A stretch of DNA of 64,000 nt from Cornus controversa (GCA_026545225.1 CM048846.1:40497501-40561500), one strand, 5' to 3'. Numbered from the stretch's first letter, positions 35,159 through 45,392 are shown. Translations and numbers: made by a program. The notes: a model not told the origin generated them from the sequence alone.

Positions 35159-35937
35159 GTTGCGTTTCCTATTTTGGAGGATTTGACACTCTCGGATGGA
35201 ATCATCTTTGAAGATATTTGGTATTACCTTGTCCCAACAAGTTCATTTAGTAAAGTAAAAGAGCTGAAGGTGTATCAGTGTATCACTGCAATATGTTAGT
35301 GAATGTTTCTACTCGCTACAGAAGTTTGAATTTGTTAAAGTATTGAGTGTGGGATTTTGTTATTCATTAGAAGTTGCCTTTAACATTGAAGTACTTGAAG
35401 ACAGAAAAAGAGGCGCAACAGTACCTTCTCAAATAAATTACTTGAAATTGTTTGATTTACCCAAATTGGTACATATTGGGATAATGGAACCCCAGGGACT
35501 TCTGGCCTTCCGCGACCTAACATCTTTAACAGTTGAACGTTGCAACAACTTGAAATATTTATTCTCACTCTCAATGGCAAGAAATCTCACAAAAATTGAA
35601 GTGCTAGATGTTGTTAGTCGTGATGCAATTGAAGAAATAATTCAAGTTGAATAACAAAATGCCATGGATGAATTAAAGTGAAGAGGATGGTGCCATGGAT
35701 GAAATTGTGTCCCCCAAGTTACAGGCTATGCAGTTTCTAGGACTAGCAAACCTCACAAGTTTTTGTTGGGCGAATAATGATTTTAAATTGCCATCCCTAC
35801 GGTATGTTTACCTTATAAGTTGTTACAAGATGCAGACTTTTAAATTGCCATGTATGAATTAAAGAATGGTTACTATGAACTTCGAAGAAGTGAGTGACCT
35901 CAATAACTATGCACAGCAGCGCACTCAGAAAAGGAAA
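35159..35937 (+). pseudogene. gene B exon 5 copy with original C-terminus
   Basis: It begins VAFPILEDLTLSDGIIFEDI after tttttgtag. A small duplication (gtgtatcagtgtatca) near 35270 and an indel near 35340 break the frame; from 35343 it is open through LVHIGIMEPQGLLAFRDLTS and NNLKYLFSLSMARNL to a TAA near 35652. A further stretch (35685-35860) reads DEIVSPKLQAMQFLGLANL and TSFCWANNDFKLPSL, the usual end of this LRR type. Gene A lacks this part. Confidence 0.8.
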
Positions 35938-36017
35938 GGTAAGTGTAGAATGTCATAAAATATTAATAAGAGATTATATAAAAATTGTTTTTGCCTGCGG
36001 AGTAATGGTCAACTCTC

Positions 36018-36049
<32 letters not shown>

Positions 36050-36656
36050 AAGAAGGGATTCAGCCTATGCTATTCATTTAACCCGTTCACTTGTGTTTAA
36101 TCCAAGGAGTACGATGTGTAATGATGATGAAAAAACAAGTCTAAAAAGTCTTAGCAAAGAAATCGAGGAATATGATGAACATGATATTTGCTAAAGAAGC
36201 AATGTAAGGTAACAGTTCCTTTTCTTCTTTTTTATTTTTATTTTTATTTTTATTTTTTATATCTTTTTGCATCCCATAGGTGGAATCTCTGGTGATCAGT
36301 GGGGGAGTCCAAATTTATTTTAGTGGGAGTGACCATGAACAATAATAATATAATAATTTTTTTAAGCCAGAACATAATAAAATTCAATTACTGATTGATA
36401 ATTTTTCCATTAATTATACTTGTAATTGTACCCAACGAAATTTCATCTCTTGAAAGCATTACATGATAACTTTATTATTAGTGTCTTAAATATTTTTCTC
36501 GATATATACAATCAATTGATGTGAACAAAATACTGCTCCTTTTTTTCTTTTTTCATTTATTTTTAAATAAAAATCTTAGTTTGCATAAAGAACAATATTA
36601 GGCCATTCACATCAGCTTAAGGTCAAGAAATCTACTGAAGAAAGATTTTTACAATC
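35938..36656. other. spacer with simple repeats
   Basis: No gene seen. It holds a (TA)n run at 36024-36050 and a (TTTTA)n run at 36230-36258. The rest is AT-rich and unremarkable. Confidence 0.5.
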
Positions 36657-37400
36657 CAAGGAGGGCCTTTAAAGAAAAAGGCGGGATGGATGAATCCCGA
36701 GAACATTGTTTAAACAGCCCTACGGGGTCACAGCCCTACGGGGTCATAGCCCTATGGGGGCGCAGCCCTACGAGGGCCACCCTACGGGGATACACCTCCA
36801 AGGAGGGCCTTTAAAGAAAAAGGCGGGATGGATGAATCCCGAGAACATTGTTTAAACAGCCCTACGGGGTCATAGCCCTATGGGGGCACAGCCTACGGGG
36901 ATACACCTCCAAGGAGGGCCTTTAAAGAAAAAGGCGGGATGGATGAATCCCGAGAACATTGTTTAAACAGCCCTACGGGGTCACAGCCCTACGGGGGCAC
37001 AGCCCTACAGGGTCAAAGCCCTACGGGGTCCCAACCCTACGGGGTCATAGCCCTACGGGGGCACAGCCCTACGGGGTCAAAGCCCTACGGGGTCACAGCC
37101 CTACGGGGGCACAGCCCTACGGGGTCAAAACCCTACGGGGTCCCAGCCCTACGGGGTCATAGCCCTACGGGGTCACAGCCCTACAGAGGCGCAGCCCTAC
37201 GAGGGCCACCCTACGGGAATACACCTCAGAGAAGGGCCTTTAACTAAAAAGGCGGGATGGATGAATCCAGACAGCCCTACGGGGGCACAAACTCAGCCCT
37301 ACAGGGGCCTAGCCTTACTAAGGAGACACGACCACACTTTTTCAAGGACCTTTTAATCCAAAAACATTGTTAACCTACCCTACGGGGGCACAACCTATTA
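36657..37400 (+). repeat. 16-bp minisatellite in higher-order units
   Basis: The basic unit is cagccctacggggtca with variants (gggggcg, gagggc). Runs of it sit in longer units that each begin caaggagggcctttaaag and include gcgggatggatgaatc. Units start at 36657, 36799 and 36910, with a variant near 37229, giving spacings of 142, 111 and about 319 bp that differ mainly in the number of 16-mers. Because 16 is not a multiple of 3, every frame gives a 16-residue peptide repeat; this is not coding evidence. It lies in the 3' internal region of the gypsy element ending at 38338. Confidence 0.85.
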
Positions 37401-37504
37401 AAAGAGATTTTAGCAAAAGGCAGGTAAGTCCCACCAAGGTGGTCACATGGCTTTATCAAGAGCCGCGCTATTAAGCTTATTAATTAGAGTTTATTAACCA
37501 AGTG

Positions 37505-37575
37505 GGTTATTGGCATAATGGTTAGGGTGAGACCATGAGAGCTTATTAGCTAAGGTTCGATTCTTCAAACTGACA
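37505..37575 (+). repeat. tRNA-like segment with pol III A and B boxes
   Basis: Ggcataatgg (37512-37521) matches the A-box pattern and ggttcgattct (37554-37564) the B-box pattern, 32 bases apart as in a tRNA. No complete cloverleaf with paired acceptor stem is evident, so this is more likely a tRNA-derived SINE head or a tRNA relic than a working tRNA gene. Confidence 0.45.
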
Positions 37576-37599
37576 ATCATTTTTTATATATATATATAA

Positions 37600-37945
37600 A
37601 CCGGATTCTTATATACCGGCCAAAGGCCGGACCCAAGAATAAACCACCCGACCAAAAACCAAGCCCAGGAAGAAACCGGCCCGACTAAGGACGGGCCCAC
37701 CGGACCAGACGCGACCGGGCCCACTGGGCCGGCCAGGCTAAGCGCCGGGCCGGGCGACGGGCCGGGTGCGGCCGGGCCGGGCGCGGCCGGGCGCTGCCTG
37801 GCCGGGCGCGGCCGGGCCCACCCGGCGCATGCCACGCGGAAGGAAAGAAAAGAAAAGAAAAGGAAGAAAAGAAAAGAAAAGAAAAGGAAGGAAAGAAAAG
37901 AAAAGAAAAGAAAGGAAGGGAAAGAAAAGAAAGAAAAGAAAAGGT
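37600..37945 (+). other. GC-rich block followed by a purine-only tract
   Basis: 37675-37830 is dominated by gggccggg/gccgggcg words, in sharp contrast to the AT-rich surroundings. 37839-37945 is almost purely A and G (aaagaaaagaaaaggaag). Both precede the gypsy polypurine tract and LTR and probably belong to the element. Proline/alanine- or lysine-rich ORFs here come from base composition. Confidence 0.6.
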
Positions 37946-38032
37946 GTTTGTTTATATAACGGTTGAAGCTCAGTGAACAGTCCTAAAATGTTCATAAGGC
38001 CCAGTAATTGACCCTCACGAACAGGGGGCATT

Positions 38033-38338
38033 TGATATAGTATTTGAGTCCAATTATGAAACGTACTGCGTGGGAGTTGAGTTCAAAGCTGACGTGGATA
38101 AGAAGTCTACGTTAAGAGGACTTCTCTGTCTCCAAGAGCCAGTCTCCTACTAGGATGTAGCCTCACTTGACCGCTATAAATACTGAGACATTCTTGTATA
38201 CCAGGTACGCAATTAATACCCCCTGAGTTCCTTTATAGCTAAGAAAGCTCTTTCGATTTCTGACTTGATCGTCGGAGCGTAGTCGGCCGGCACCACGCCG
38301 GTGCCCTCTCGATTACCCTTCTCTTGTCCTTTTTTACA
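38033..38338 (+). repeat. Ty3/gypsy LTR, 306 bp
   Basis: It starts TGATATAGTATTTGAG right after the polypurine tract aacagggggcat (38021-38032) and ends ttttttaca with TG/CA termini. It contains ctataaatac and ccaggtacgcaattaata, shared with the opposite-facing LTR at 28290-28559. The following bases, ggttggcg, resemble the start of a gypsy primer-binding site, but the match breaks off after about 6 bases. Confidence 0.75.
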
Positions 38339-40072
38339 GGTTGGCGTTTGATCAGTTCGGGGTGGATTTTTGCTTCATCAGTGGTGATTCCATGGAACAG
38401 GGAAGAAGAGGGATGGAGTTGTTCTTTGTAGAGTTTAAGGGTTTGGTCAGCTCAATGGATGAAGAAATATCAGATGGTACTAGAGCAAAGAAATTAAAAA
38501 AAGAAGAAGATCAGATTCAGTTGAAGTCCTGACTGAGCTTTAAAGGGAAGTGATAAAGAAAACCTCTTATAGTCGTAGTCTTGAGTTTCCTCATGAGAGT
38601 GGGTGGTCTGTGGTCTACTGTTTGACCTGCAAATGCTTAGTTGGAAGTCGTTGGTTTTGGTGGCATTACGGTAATGGGGATATCCTTTTTGGTCCAATGA
38701 GGAAGGTTGCAGGGCAACTAAATATGCATAGTTAGTTCCACTACAAGATTCACCAAAGAATCAATCTCAGAGTTTAAGATCTTGCATCAGTTGGAGAAAA
38801 AATCCAGCATGAACTACACTTTTAGCCCATGGAGAGATTTTAGCTTGGGTGGTGTCTCCTGCCAACCCAACAGCAAGAGTGCAAATCCAAGTCTTGGTGG
38901 GGACACGTGTGTGATCGTGTAGTTATCAAAAAAGAAATTATTTTTAGACAAAATTGAGAATCAAACAGGCTAAACAAAAATGGTGCCACTCACTCATAGT
39001 ATTTATCATGAAACTATATAAACCAAAAATACATGAAGAGAAAATATCAGAGACTGCTTTTGGATCTACGCTGAAAAAGATCTCTGTTAATGCTATCATA
39101 TTTCAATATATCATATGCCTAACTTATATTGACAGGGAAAATGATACCTATAAATATGTGAAGTCGTGCAAGTCTACTAAGAAATGATAGTATCCAAGAT
39201 AAGTGTTGCAGCTACGTTGGTCAACTTATGTTCATAATTTGGAAAGGATTGTATTGAAATTGGGAAATTGAACAGTATACAAAGGGTCATATAAGGCTTC
39301 AGCTTTAAAGCTCAATTTGAAAATTAATCCACTTGGGCATGCAATTCCTGATGGAAAGAAAATACATATGTAAAGTATATTAAGAAATTAGTCAAATGGT
39401 ATTAAGTTAATTGCCTTTGCGAGCACAATCAAACCTAATTCAAATCTAATTAGTTCTCTTACCATTTAGAAGTGTAGTTTTTTTTTTTTTTTTAAAAAGG
39501 AAATTACCATACCAAAATAATCAAATTAATAGGAAAATATTTCCTTCTAAATTATAAATTAGAGAGTCAACTAAAACCAACTTATGAGTAACAAATTCAA
39601 AGGGTAAATTAGATTGATCTCCCTTGATGTTTATGAGAAGAACAACTGCAGTAGAAAAAAATGATACGAGTTGTAATTAAATTGCATGAAGATTAATAGA
39701 AGAGTACTCATTTTTCGATCAATATACCTCAAAGAAATTCTCAAATGCTACTAGGAATTATCTGCCTTTGGATTCATTGCGAGTGCCCAGACATAGTAAG
39801 GAATAGCTGCTCAAACATACCCTGTAGTGAAAAAGAAAACATATTTTCACCAATTCAATACATTGAGATGCTTAATATTTAGTGAAGTGGAATGTTGAAA
39901 TTTTCCAAAAAAGGAGGTGGTTAAAACCTGCAATCTGGAAATGAACAAAGTTTATCATACAAAAGTAATTATGTTGTTTAAGCTAAACAAGTACTTACAG
40001 TCAGAAAATGAGTCCTTATTTAATCATACCCCAATATAATCCTGTGACTAATGTCTTGAGAAAATGAGTCCT

Positions 40073-40115
<43 letters not shown>

Positions 40116-41404
40116 TTTTTTGTTTTTTGGTTTTGGTAATCATCTTCTATTTCTCTTACATTTCCCCCTAGATATGTTTTAGTGTTCTACAAAATTTTAC
40201 TATTATCAGTTATAAACTGGAGTGATTGAGCTCTTTGGATGTGCTGCTTCCCCTGAATCAAAATTGATATAAAAAGGGACAATAAATAATCCTATGACAG
40301 ACCTGGAAAATGGAAGGCAGTTTTCAACCCACCAATTAACTGACCCAAACTTAGATCAATAAGTTTTCCTATTCGTAAGGGTTCAACAAACTTTAACGAG
40401 TTCAAACAAATTGATTTGCGCTTAAACAACGATACCAAAGGAGAGCAGTCATCCAATTCTTTGCTGAGATGAACATTTTTTTGGCAAGTCTGTGAGGAAC
40501 ATTTGCTCAAGTCAATCTTTATTTTTTAGTTGGGCCATGGCTGGCAGCCAAGTGGTTCCCCCCAAGTCTGATACAACCCAATGACACCCTTATGTGCAAG
40601 TCAAGAGAGGGATGATGAGAAAACTGTGATGGAAATCAATAATATAGCCAAAAATGGAAAGGGTCTTTTACCTTACCGGGAAAAAAAGGAAAGAGTCTTA
40701 TGATCATTTTTTTTCTTCAGTAAATGGAAATGAGCACACAGATTTGGCCTCTAAAGGACCTACTGGACGAAAAAGAAAAGGAGCCTCCACAGCTAGATGC
40801 AGGAAACCTTTAGAGGAAATGAGTCTGTATATTTGAGAAAAAGAAAATGGATATTAAAGGTTTAAGCTTCAGATATTTGCATTGCTCATAAGCATGTGTC
40901 TTTAAATTTGAGAAAATGAAAATGTATATGGTTGCAGCGACGACCAATAGTCACTCTATTAATGGGTGAACACAGCCGTTTTGTGGCAAGGCCATGCGAC
41001 AGGACTACAATCAAAAGTGAAATAATATTTAGTTGTACACACAAGTCATGTAGGGTATACTTTTAATCCCAACCGCACAACAGAGCAAGACCAAGCACAA
41101 ACAAAGTTTCATGCTTAGGTGTGCAGCAAAGTGGAAGGTAAATGGTGATAATATGCTGATAAGGACATCCCTGGCATATCTGAATTTCTATATATATTTA
41201 TAAAAAAATACTTTCCTATGCATTTTCAATTTAGAGAGATCTTAATCTAAATGTGAAATGAATAAATAAGTTCATAAGAAAAATATTCCTATGCAAGAAA
41301 AAGCATTCTATTGTTACCTATGCAGATGAAATCTGTAAACAATTCGTATATATCAACAAATAGTGAGGCAACTGAAAAGACTGGAACAAAAGAGAGATTC
41401 TCAC
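38339..41404. other. fragmentary AT-rich region, no gene recognised
   Basis: A 63-codon frame at 38341-38532 begins with TTG, not ATG, and matches nothing I know. 38750-38930 also has an open stretch of unknown origin. CACTACAAGATT occurs at 38740-38751 (see the CACTA terminus at 44724). A (CT)n microsatellite spans 40078-40112. I see no recognisable domain in the rest. Confidence 0.45.
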
Positions 41405-41551
41405 CTATGTGATCCAAGTGAAATGTTTGAAATAGAAAGCTTATCAATGTCGCTGTAAGTTGCTTTCGTTAGCTTTAAAGTGCTATTTGTCCAATTAACT
41501 GGTACCAGGATAGTCCATGCAAGGAACGCAATAGGAACAAAAATTTTGAGT
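41405..41551 (-). pseudogene. single exon of an OSCA/CSC1-like cation channel
   Basis: On the minus strand, between gtatgcag and gtgagaatc, 147 bp read LKIFVPIAFLAWTILVPVNW and then TNSTLKLTKATYSDIDKLSI and SNISLGSHR with no stop. This is the second-exon region of plant CSC1-like/OSCA (ERD4-related) membrane proteins, covering a transmembrane helix and the conserved DIDKLSISNI phrase. No other OSCA exon is seen nearby, so it is an orphan, probably captured or left by a duplication. Intact splice sites and frame suggest it is not very old. Confidence 0.8.
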
Positions 41552-41583
41552 CTGCATACGTTAATGAGCAGAATTAGCACAAC

Positions 41584-41632
<49 letters not shown>

Positions 41633-42070
41633 GAAAGGCAATTAAAAATTACATAAATCAGCACAAGAGATATTATATACAACAATTTCAAATGCATTCA
41701 ATTGGGAGAATCTGAAATCCTCAAAGCACAAGTAAGCATCAATAATGCTACTGGGAATTAAACTGCAACTAAAAAGAACAAATCAAACATTACAAAATGG
41801 AAATAAAAGTATCTTCCAATCTACATTCAACCTCCTGACGATTATTTTTACTGCAAATGTGCCACCGCACAATCAATCAAATACAGAAGGTCAAAGAGAT
41901 GAACTTTTTCTACACTAGAGTTTTCAACTATTATCACATAAATTTTAACATTAGGAGTCAAAGAATAGCTACAAATTGTTAAGACCATCCCCTGATTAAA
42001 TATCTCATCTTTGCTATATGAAGAATCTTGTATTTCATAATCTTCTCCGCATATATAGTACTAATTACTA
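41552..42070. other. spacer with (TA)n microsatellite
   Basis: A (TA)n run spans about 41586-41627. The rest has no coding signal I can support. Confidence 0.5.
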
Positions 42071-42238
42071 TTAGTAGGTGAGCTTAACAGAGAGGGCATT
42101 AGCAAAATACCCATCCACAATAGCTTCAGCAAATTTTATCTCTGATTCTTCATGAACTGAAACTTCTACAATATCATTGTTATGTGCATCACCCTCAGTT
42201 CTTTCTGATTCTGAAAATTGAGTTAGGGGAACTGTCAT
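42071..42238 (-). CDS. 55-codon ORF of unknown function
   Basis: On the minus strand it reads MTVPLTQFSESERTEGDAHN, continues with an acidic stretch including VSVHEESEIKFAEAIVDGYF, and ends in a TAA. Codon use looks coding-like compared with the AT-rich flanks. A pyrimidine-poor acceptor tatatag precedes it, so it may be an exon, upstream of the OSCA exon and in the same orientation. I do not recognise the protein. Confidence 0.35.
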   Translation of the reverse strand: MTVPLTQFSESERTEGDAHNNDIVEVSVHEESEIKFAEAIVDGYFANALSVKLTY

Positions 42239-43232
42239 TGAACTATATACAATATGAACACAAAAAGTGCTTAGATGCTTTAATGTAGAAAAACTAAATC
42301 ACATTATAATCTAAAAACCAAATATCTCTTGCTTAATGTCAAGTTTGTTAACATTATGAAAGACATTAATCTTCTAAATGGATAAACCCTGCATAATATC
42401 CACTAGAAGCTGTATAAAAGCAGAACTTTGCAAAAAAAAAAAAAAGGAAAATGAATTGGCACAATGTGTGCCATCTCCTATTTTCATCTGATGAGAAATG
42501 TGGTTTGCAACTTCAGCACAATAAAATTAAAACAATCAAATAGACACACATCAACAGTAAGCATTGAGCCCCTACACGCGCATACTATCATATATGTTTT
42601 GCTAATGATATAGCTTTGACTGACAAAATCAAAGAAAGGGGGTACTAAAATTATAATTTTCAAAGATTCCTAAATGTATTGGAGGACTATAAGAAAATAA
42701 TTTAATTTAACTCAAATAGACACAGTCACAGAAGTCTGAGTTCTTATTTTAGGAAAATGTGTAAATTGTAGCTAGATGTAAGATTGAATAATAATTTCTA
42801 ATACAACTAGCTAGTTCTGAATGATAACAAGATCATATATATATCACAAAGTTCAAAAATCAAATCCTTGCATTAAACTATTATTTTTTATATAAAAAAA
42901 AAACTAGTTATATATGCAGCAACAATTCACTGAGTTACTTAGATCAACTTGGATTTTTCCTACCAAAATGCATGCTAGGAACTTCAGAGAAATTAAAATG
43001 GCTACTAATTAACTCTCTCCTAATTATAATAGTATTTAATTGAGTTCTTTTCTTGAGTTACTTCTAAAGTTAAAAACAAAAAAAAAAAAAACACTATGAA
43101 GCATATTTTTTCATTCTTTCTTCAAGTACTAGCCTATCAACTTTCCTCCGAAAGCAAGAGATACGAGCTTTCTGTAGACAAAGCCTTAGACCAAACAATA
43201 AAAAGGCATAGAAAGAAACAAGGCAAATTAAT

Positions 43233-43277
<45 letters not shown>

Positions 43278-44107
43278 ATAATGGGGGAAAAATTCAATAT
43301 CTGTGACAATATAACCATAATGATTTTTAATGAATCTAATTATATCTGGTCTGCAAAAAATTAGCTAGCAATAACACAGTAATTAAGCTTGTGTATGCAT
43401 TTAGAGAGACAAGGAAGCAAAAATGAGATTAAAACACAAGATTGTCGATCTACCAATGTATTAAAGTTTAACCTTTCTGTACCATTGTCCTGGCTAGTGA
43501 CACTTACTGATCCAATTATGATCTCACACTAAAAAAATTGCATCATTACTATTTATATATCCAAGCATATTGAAATTACTTTCTCAAAGTAAATAAATAA
43601 ATTCTAATAATAATAATAAAATATTTACTCCAGAAGCAGGCAAGACCCTTAAAATTTCAGTACCTACCATCACTTTAAAAATAAAATTATGCCTAGGAAA
43701 TGGAAATTTACTAGTATATGATATGTATTATTATAATTATTTTAACATTTCGATTTTGTTACCAAAATCTTAATTTGAGTGGTATGTTCTCAACTTTGAA
43801 GCTCCAATCTATGCATGTATGTATGAGTAATTAATTAAATTTTACTAAGAGAAAATTGAATTATTTCTTCCCTATATGTGCCTAACAATCAAACAGAGGA
43901 AACGAATATTTTTTCAGCCTCATCAAATAAACATATGTGTATATATAACATAACGAATCTGGTATGTGAGAAAGAAACAAGATTAAGGAATAGAAGTTTG
44001 AGAAAGCTAGCTAGGTTCAGGTTGATTAAATAGATTGATCATGGGCAAGGAAGCATGCATGAGATGAGATGAATTAGAGTAAAAACACAAAGATAGGAAT
44101 CTTACCG
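42239..44107. other. AT-rich region without recognised gene
   Basis: A (TA)n run lies at 43238-43275. Short frames such as 43096-43281 end in microsatellite sequence. Nothing else is supported. Confidence 0.5.
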
Positions 44108-44460
44108 AATGAAAGAGATGAGTTGCAGACTGAGGAGGCTTAGAGATTGCTTCGAGGTGGAGAAATTGGGGTTTCTATTGCTTCCACAGAGAGTAATTTG
44201 GGATTCAGTTCGACAGAGACTTTACCTCAAGCTTGTTCAATGGAGCAAAAGAATGACGCCGATCAGAGGTTAGGGTTTGGCCGAGCTTTGAACTAGAGAG
44301 GGTTAGAGATTTTGGGGTTTGGGTTATGTGCGAGAATCAGAGAGGGTTAGAGATTTGGGGGTTTGGTTTATGCACGAGAGTCAGAGAGGGTTAGAGATTT
44401 GGGGGTTTGGGTTTTGCGCGGGAGTTAGAATTTCACAGCATGAATTGGGGCTAAAAAAAT
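44108..44460 (-). other. leader-like exon with a ~60-bp tandem repeat
   Basis: 44280-44430 contains about two and a half copies of a 58-62 bp unit, gagagggttagagatttggg plus ggtttgggttatgcgcgag-type sequence. On the minus strand this region runs into a possible splice donor at 44107-44103 (ttcg/gtaagatt). CT-rich, ATG-free sequence of this kind is typical of 5' untranslated exons in plants. It could lead a transcript through the ORF at 42071-42238 and the OSCA exon. Confidence 0.4.
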
Positions 44461-44724
44461 AAATCTTTCCACTGCGAGCTTGGCCCGTCATAGATAATAA
44501 AATTTCCACTACGGTCCAGGCCTGTCATAGATAGTACCTTTCTATGGCGGGCACACCTAGCTCGTCGTAGAAAATATTTTCTACGGCGGGTTATGAATGA
44601 CCGCCTTAGAAAATAGGCTTTCTAGGGCAGGCTACACGGGCCCGTCGTGAAATATACCTTTTACGACGGACTACACGGGCCCGTCGTAAAAATCCTGTCG
44701 TTAAAACCTAAAAATCTTGTAGTG
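44461..44724. mobile_element. CACTA-type transposon terminus
   Basis: The end aatcttgtagtg (44713-44724) is the reverse complement of CACTACAAGATT. The 250 bp inside it carry repeated subterminal motifs such as cccgtcgtaaaa, tacgacggactacacgggcc and ctacggcgggt in both orientations, the signature of En/Spm-type ends. No transposase is visible. A possible left terminus is CACTACAAGATT at 38740, but the 3-bp flanks differ (ttc against ctt). Confidence 0.7.
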
Positions 44725-44887
44725 CTTTGTAGTTTGGCTTTAGACTGGTACCTAATACATGAAGAGAGAAGAAACAGAGCATGAATATTAATGACAGTCC
44801 GATAATATATATATATATATATAAGTTTCACGTGTGCAGTAGAATGAGTAATAGAAGTGTATCTGTTAAGTTTGGGGTTTCACACGA

Positions 44888-45004
44888 GTGTACATGATTC
44901 GGTTCCTTACGATTCTTGATAGAACCAGAATCGGAACCATTCTCAATGATTCCTTAATTTTGGAACTAGAATCGAACTGTCGGTTCTAGTTCTTTGTGCA
45001 TTGA
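44888..45004. mobile_element. short MITE of the 31457 hAT family
   Basis: It starts gagtgtacatgattcggttc, like the complement of the right end of the 31457 element, and ends ggttctagttctttgtgcat, like the complement of its left end. The centre (tgattccttaattttggaac) is also shared. At about 117 bp it is an internally deleted derivative. It interrupts the MYB relic next to it; I could not confirm a target duplication. Confidence 0.65.
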
Positions 45005-45392
45005 AGAAATGGGGTGGGATGGTTTCTTGGTTCATGACTTGGAACTGAGTCAAATTCTCCCATAATTGGTTCATATCAAAAGGGTTATCTTGCACTTGCT
45101 CTATCATTGGCCTATTTACTATGATGGTCCTTGGAAGTCCCGTTGAGACTAAAGATGGTTCTAATTTAGAGATTTATGTGGTGATTACTTAATTGTTGAA
45201 TGAATTGATTTAAACTTTGGTGTTTAGGAGGCCGCTGATGTTCCCAAAGTGGGATAGGATTTGAGAGAATGACTTATGTGTTACAGGATCAATTCCCATC
45301 TTTGATAGCTTCTTCCTTAGTTTAGTGTTCCAGTAGTTCTTGACATCATTGTTTGTTCTTTCAGGTAATTATTTTGCAATTAGAGACCACCT
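45005..45392 (-). pseudogene. R2R3-MYB transcription factor relic (R3 end and C-terminal region)
   Basis: A single minus-strand frame reads RWSLIAK, a stop, then [20 protein letters not shown] and [18 protein letters not shown], and after further stops LEPSLVSTGLPRTIIVNRP and DNPFDMNQLWENLTQFQV. The first part is the recognition helix and tail of a MYB R3 repeat, where families have [17 protein letters not shown]. Four stops in one otherwise continuous frame suggest slow decay by substitution. The [16 protein letters not shown] tail is shared by several R2R3 subgroups, so I give no gene name. The R2 repeat is missing. Confidence 0.8.

Larger units (their letters stand above)
24229..35937 (+). 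pseudogene. CNL resistance gene B, truncated tandem duplicate of gene A
   Basis: Similarity to gene A begins abruptly at 24229, equal to gene A position 10463, so the coiled coil, P-loop, kinase-2 and GLPL motifs are absent. Colinear pieces follow: exon 1 remainder 24229-25631, exon 2 at 26155, extra LRR plus exon 3 (27080-27668), exon 4 (32574-32951) and exon 5 (35159-35937). Intron lengths differ because of nested elements. Frameshifts near 24611, 24795, 25132, 25265 and 27290 and several stops make it a pseudogene. It still preserves LRR segments that gene A has lost. Confidence 0.85.

Noticed and set aside
34774..35205. 143-codon minus-strand frame containing a His-Thr run
   Set aside because: It crosses the (GT)n tract of the hAT element and the antisense of gene B exon 5.
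36939..37247. Open frame encoding a Pro/Gly-rich 16-residue peptide repeat
   Set aside because: It is the translation of a 16-bp minisatellite; all frames give similar repeats, and no host or element gene context supports coding.
37505..37575. Functional tRNA gene
   Set aside because: The A and B boxes fit, but acceptor and anticodon stems do not pair convincingly.
37584..38031. Minus-strand frames rich in Pro/Ala/Gly or Phe/Leu
   Set aside because: They come from the GC-rich block and the purine tract; base composition alone explains them.
38341..38532. 63-codon frame after the gypsy LTR
   Set aside because: It starts with TTG rather than ATG and matches no family I know; it may be a fragment but cannot be named.
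40292..40510. 72-codon minus-strand frame considered as another OSCA exon
   Set aside because: It lacks the FWTH/transmembrane phrase expected for the next exon and shows no recognisable motif.
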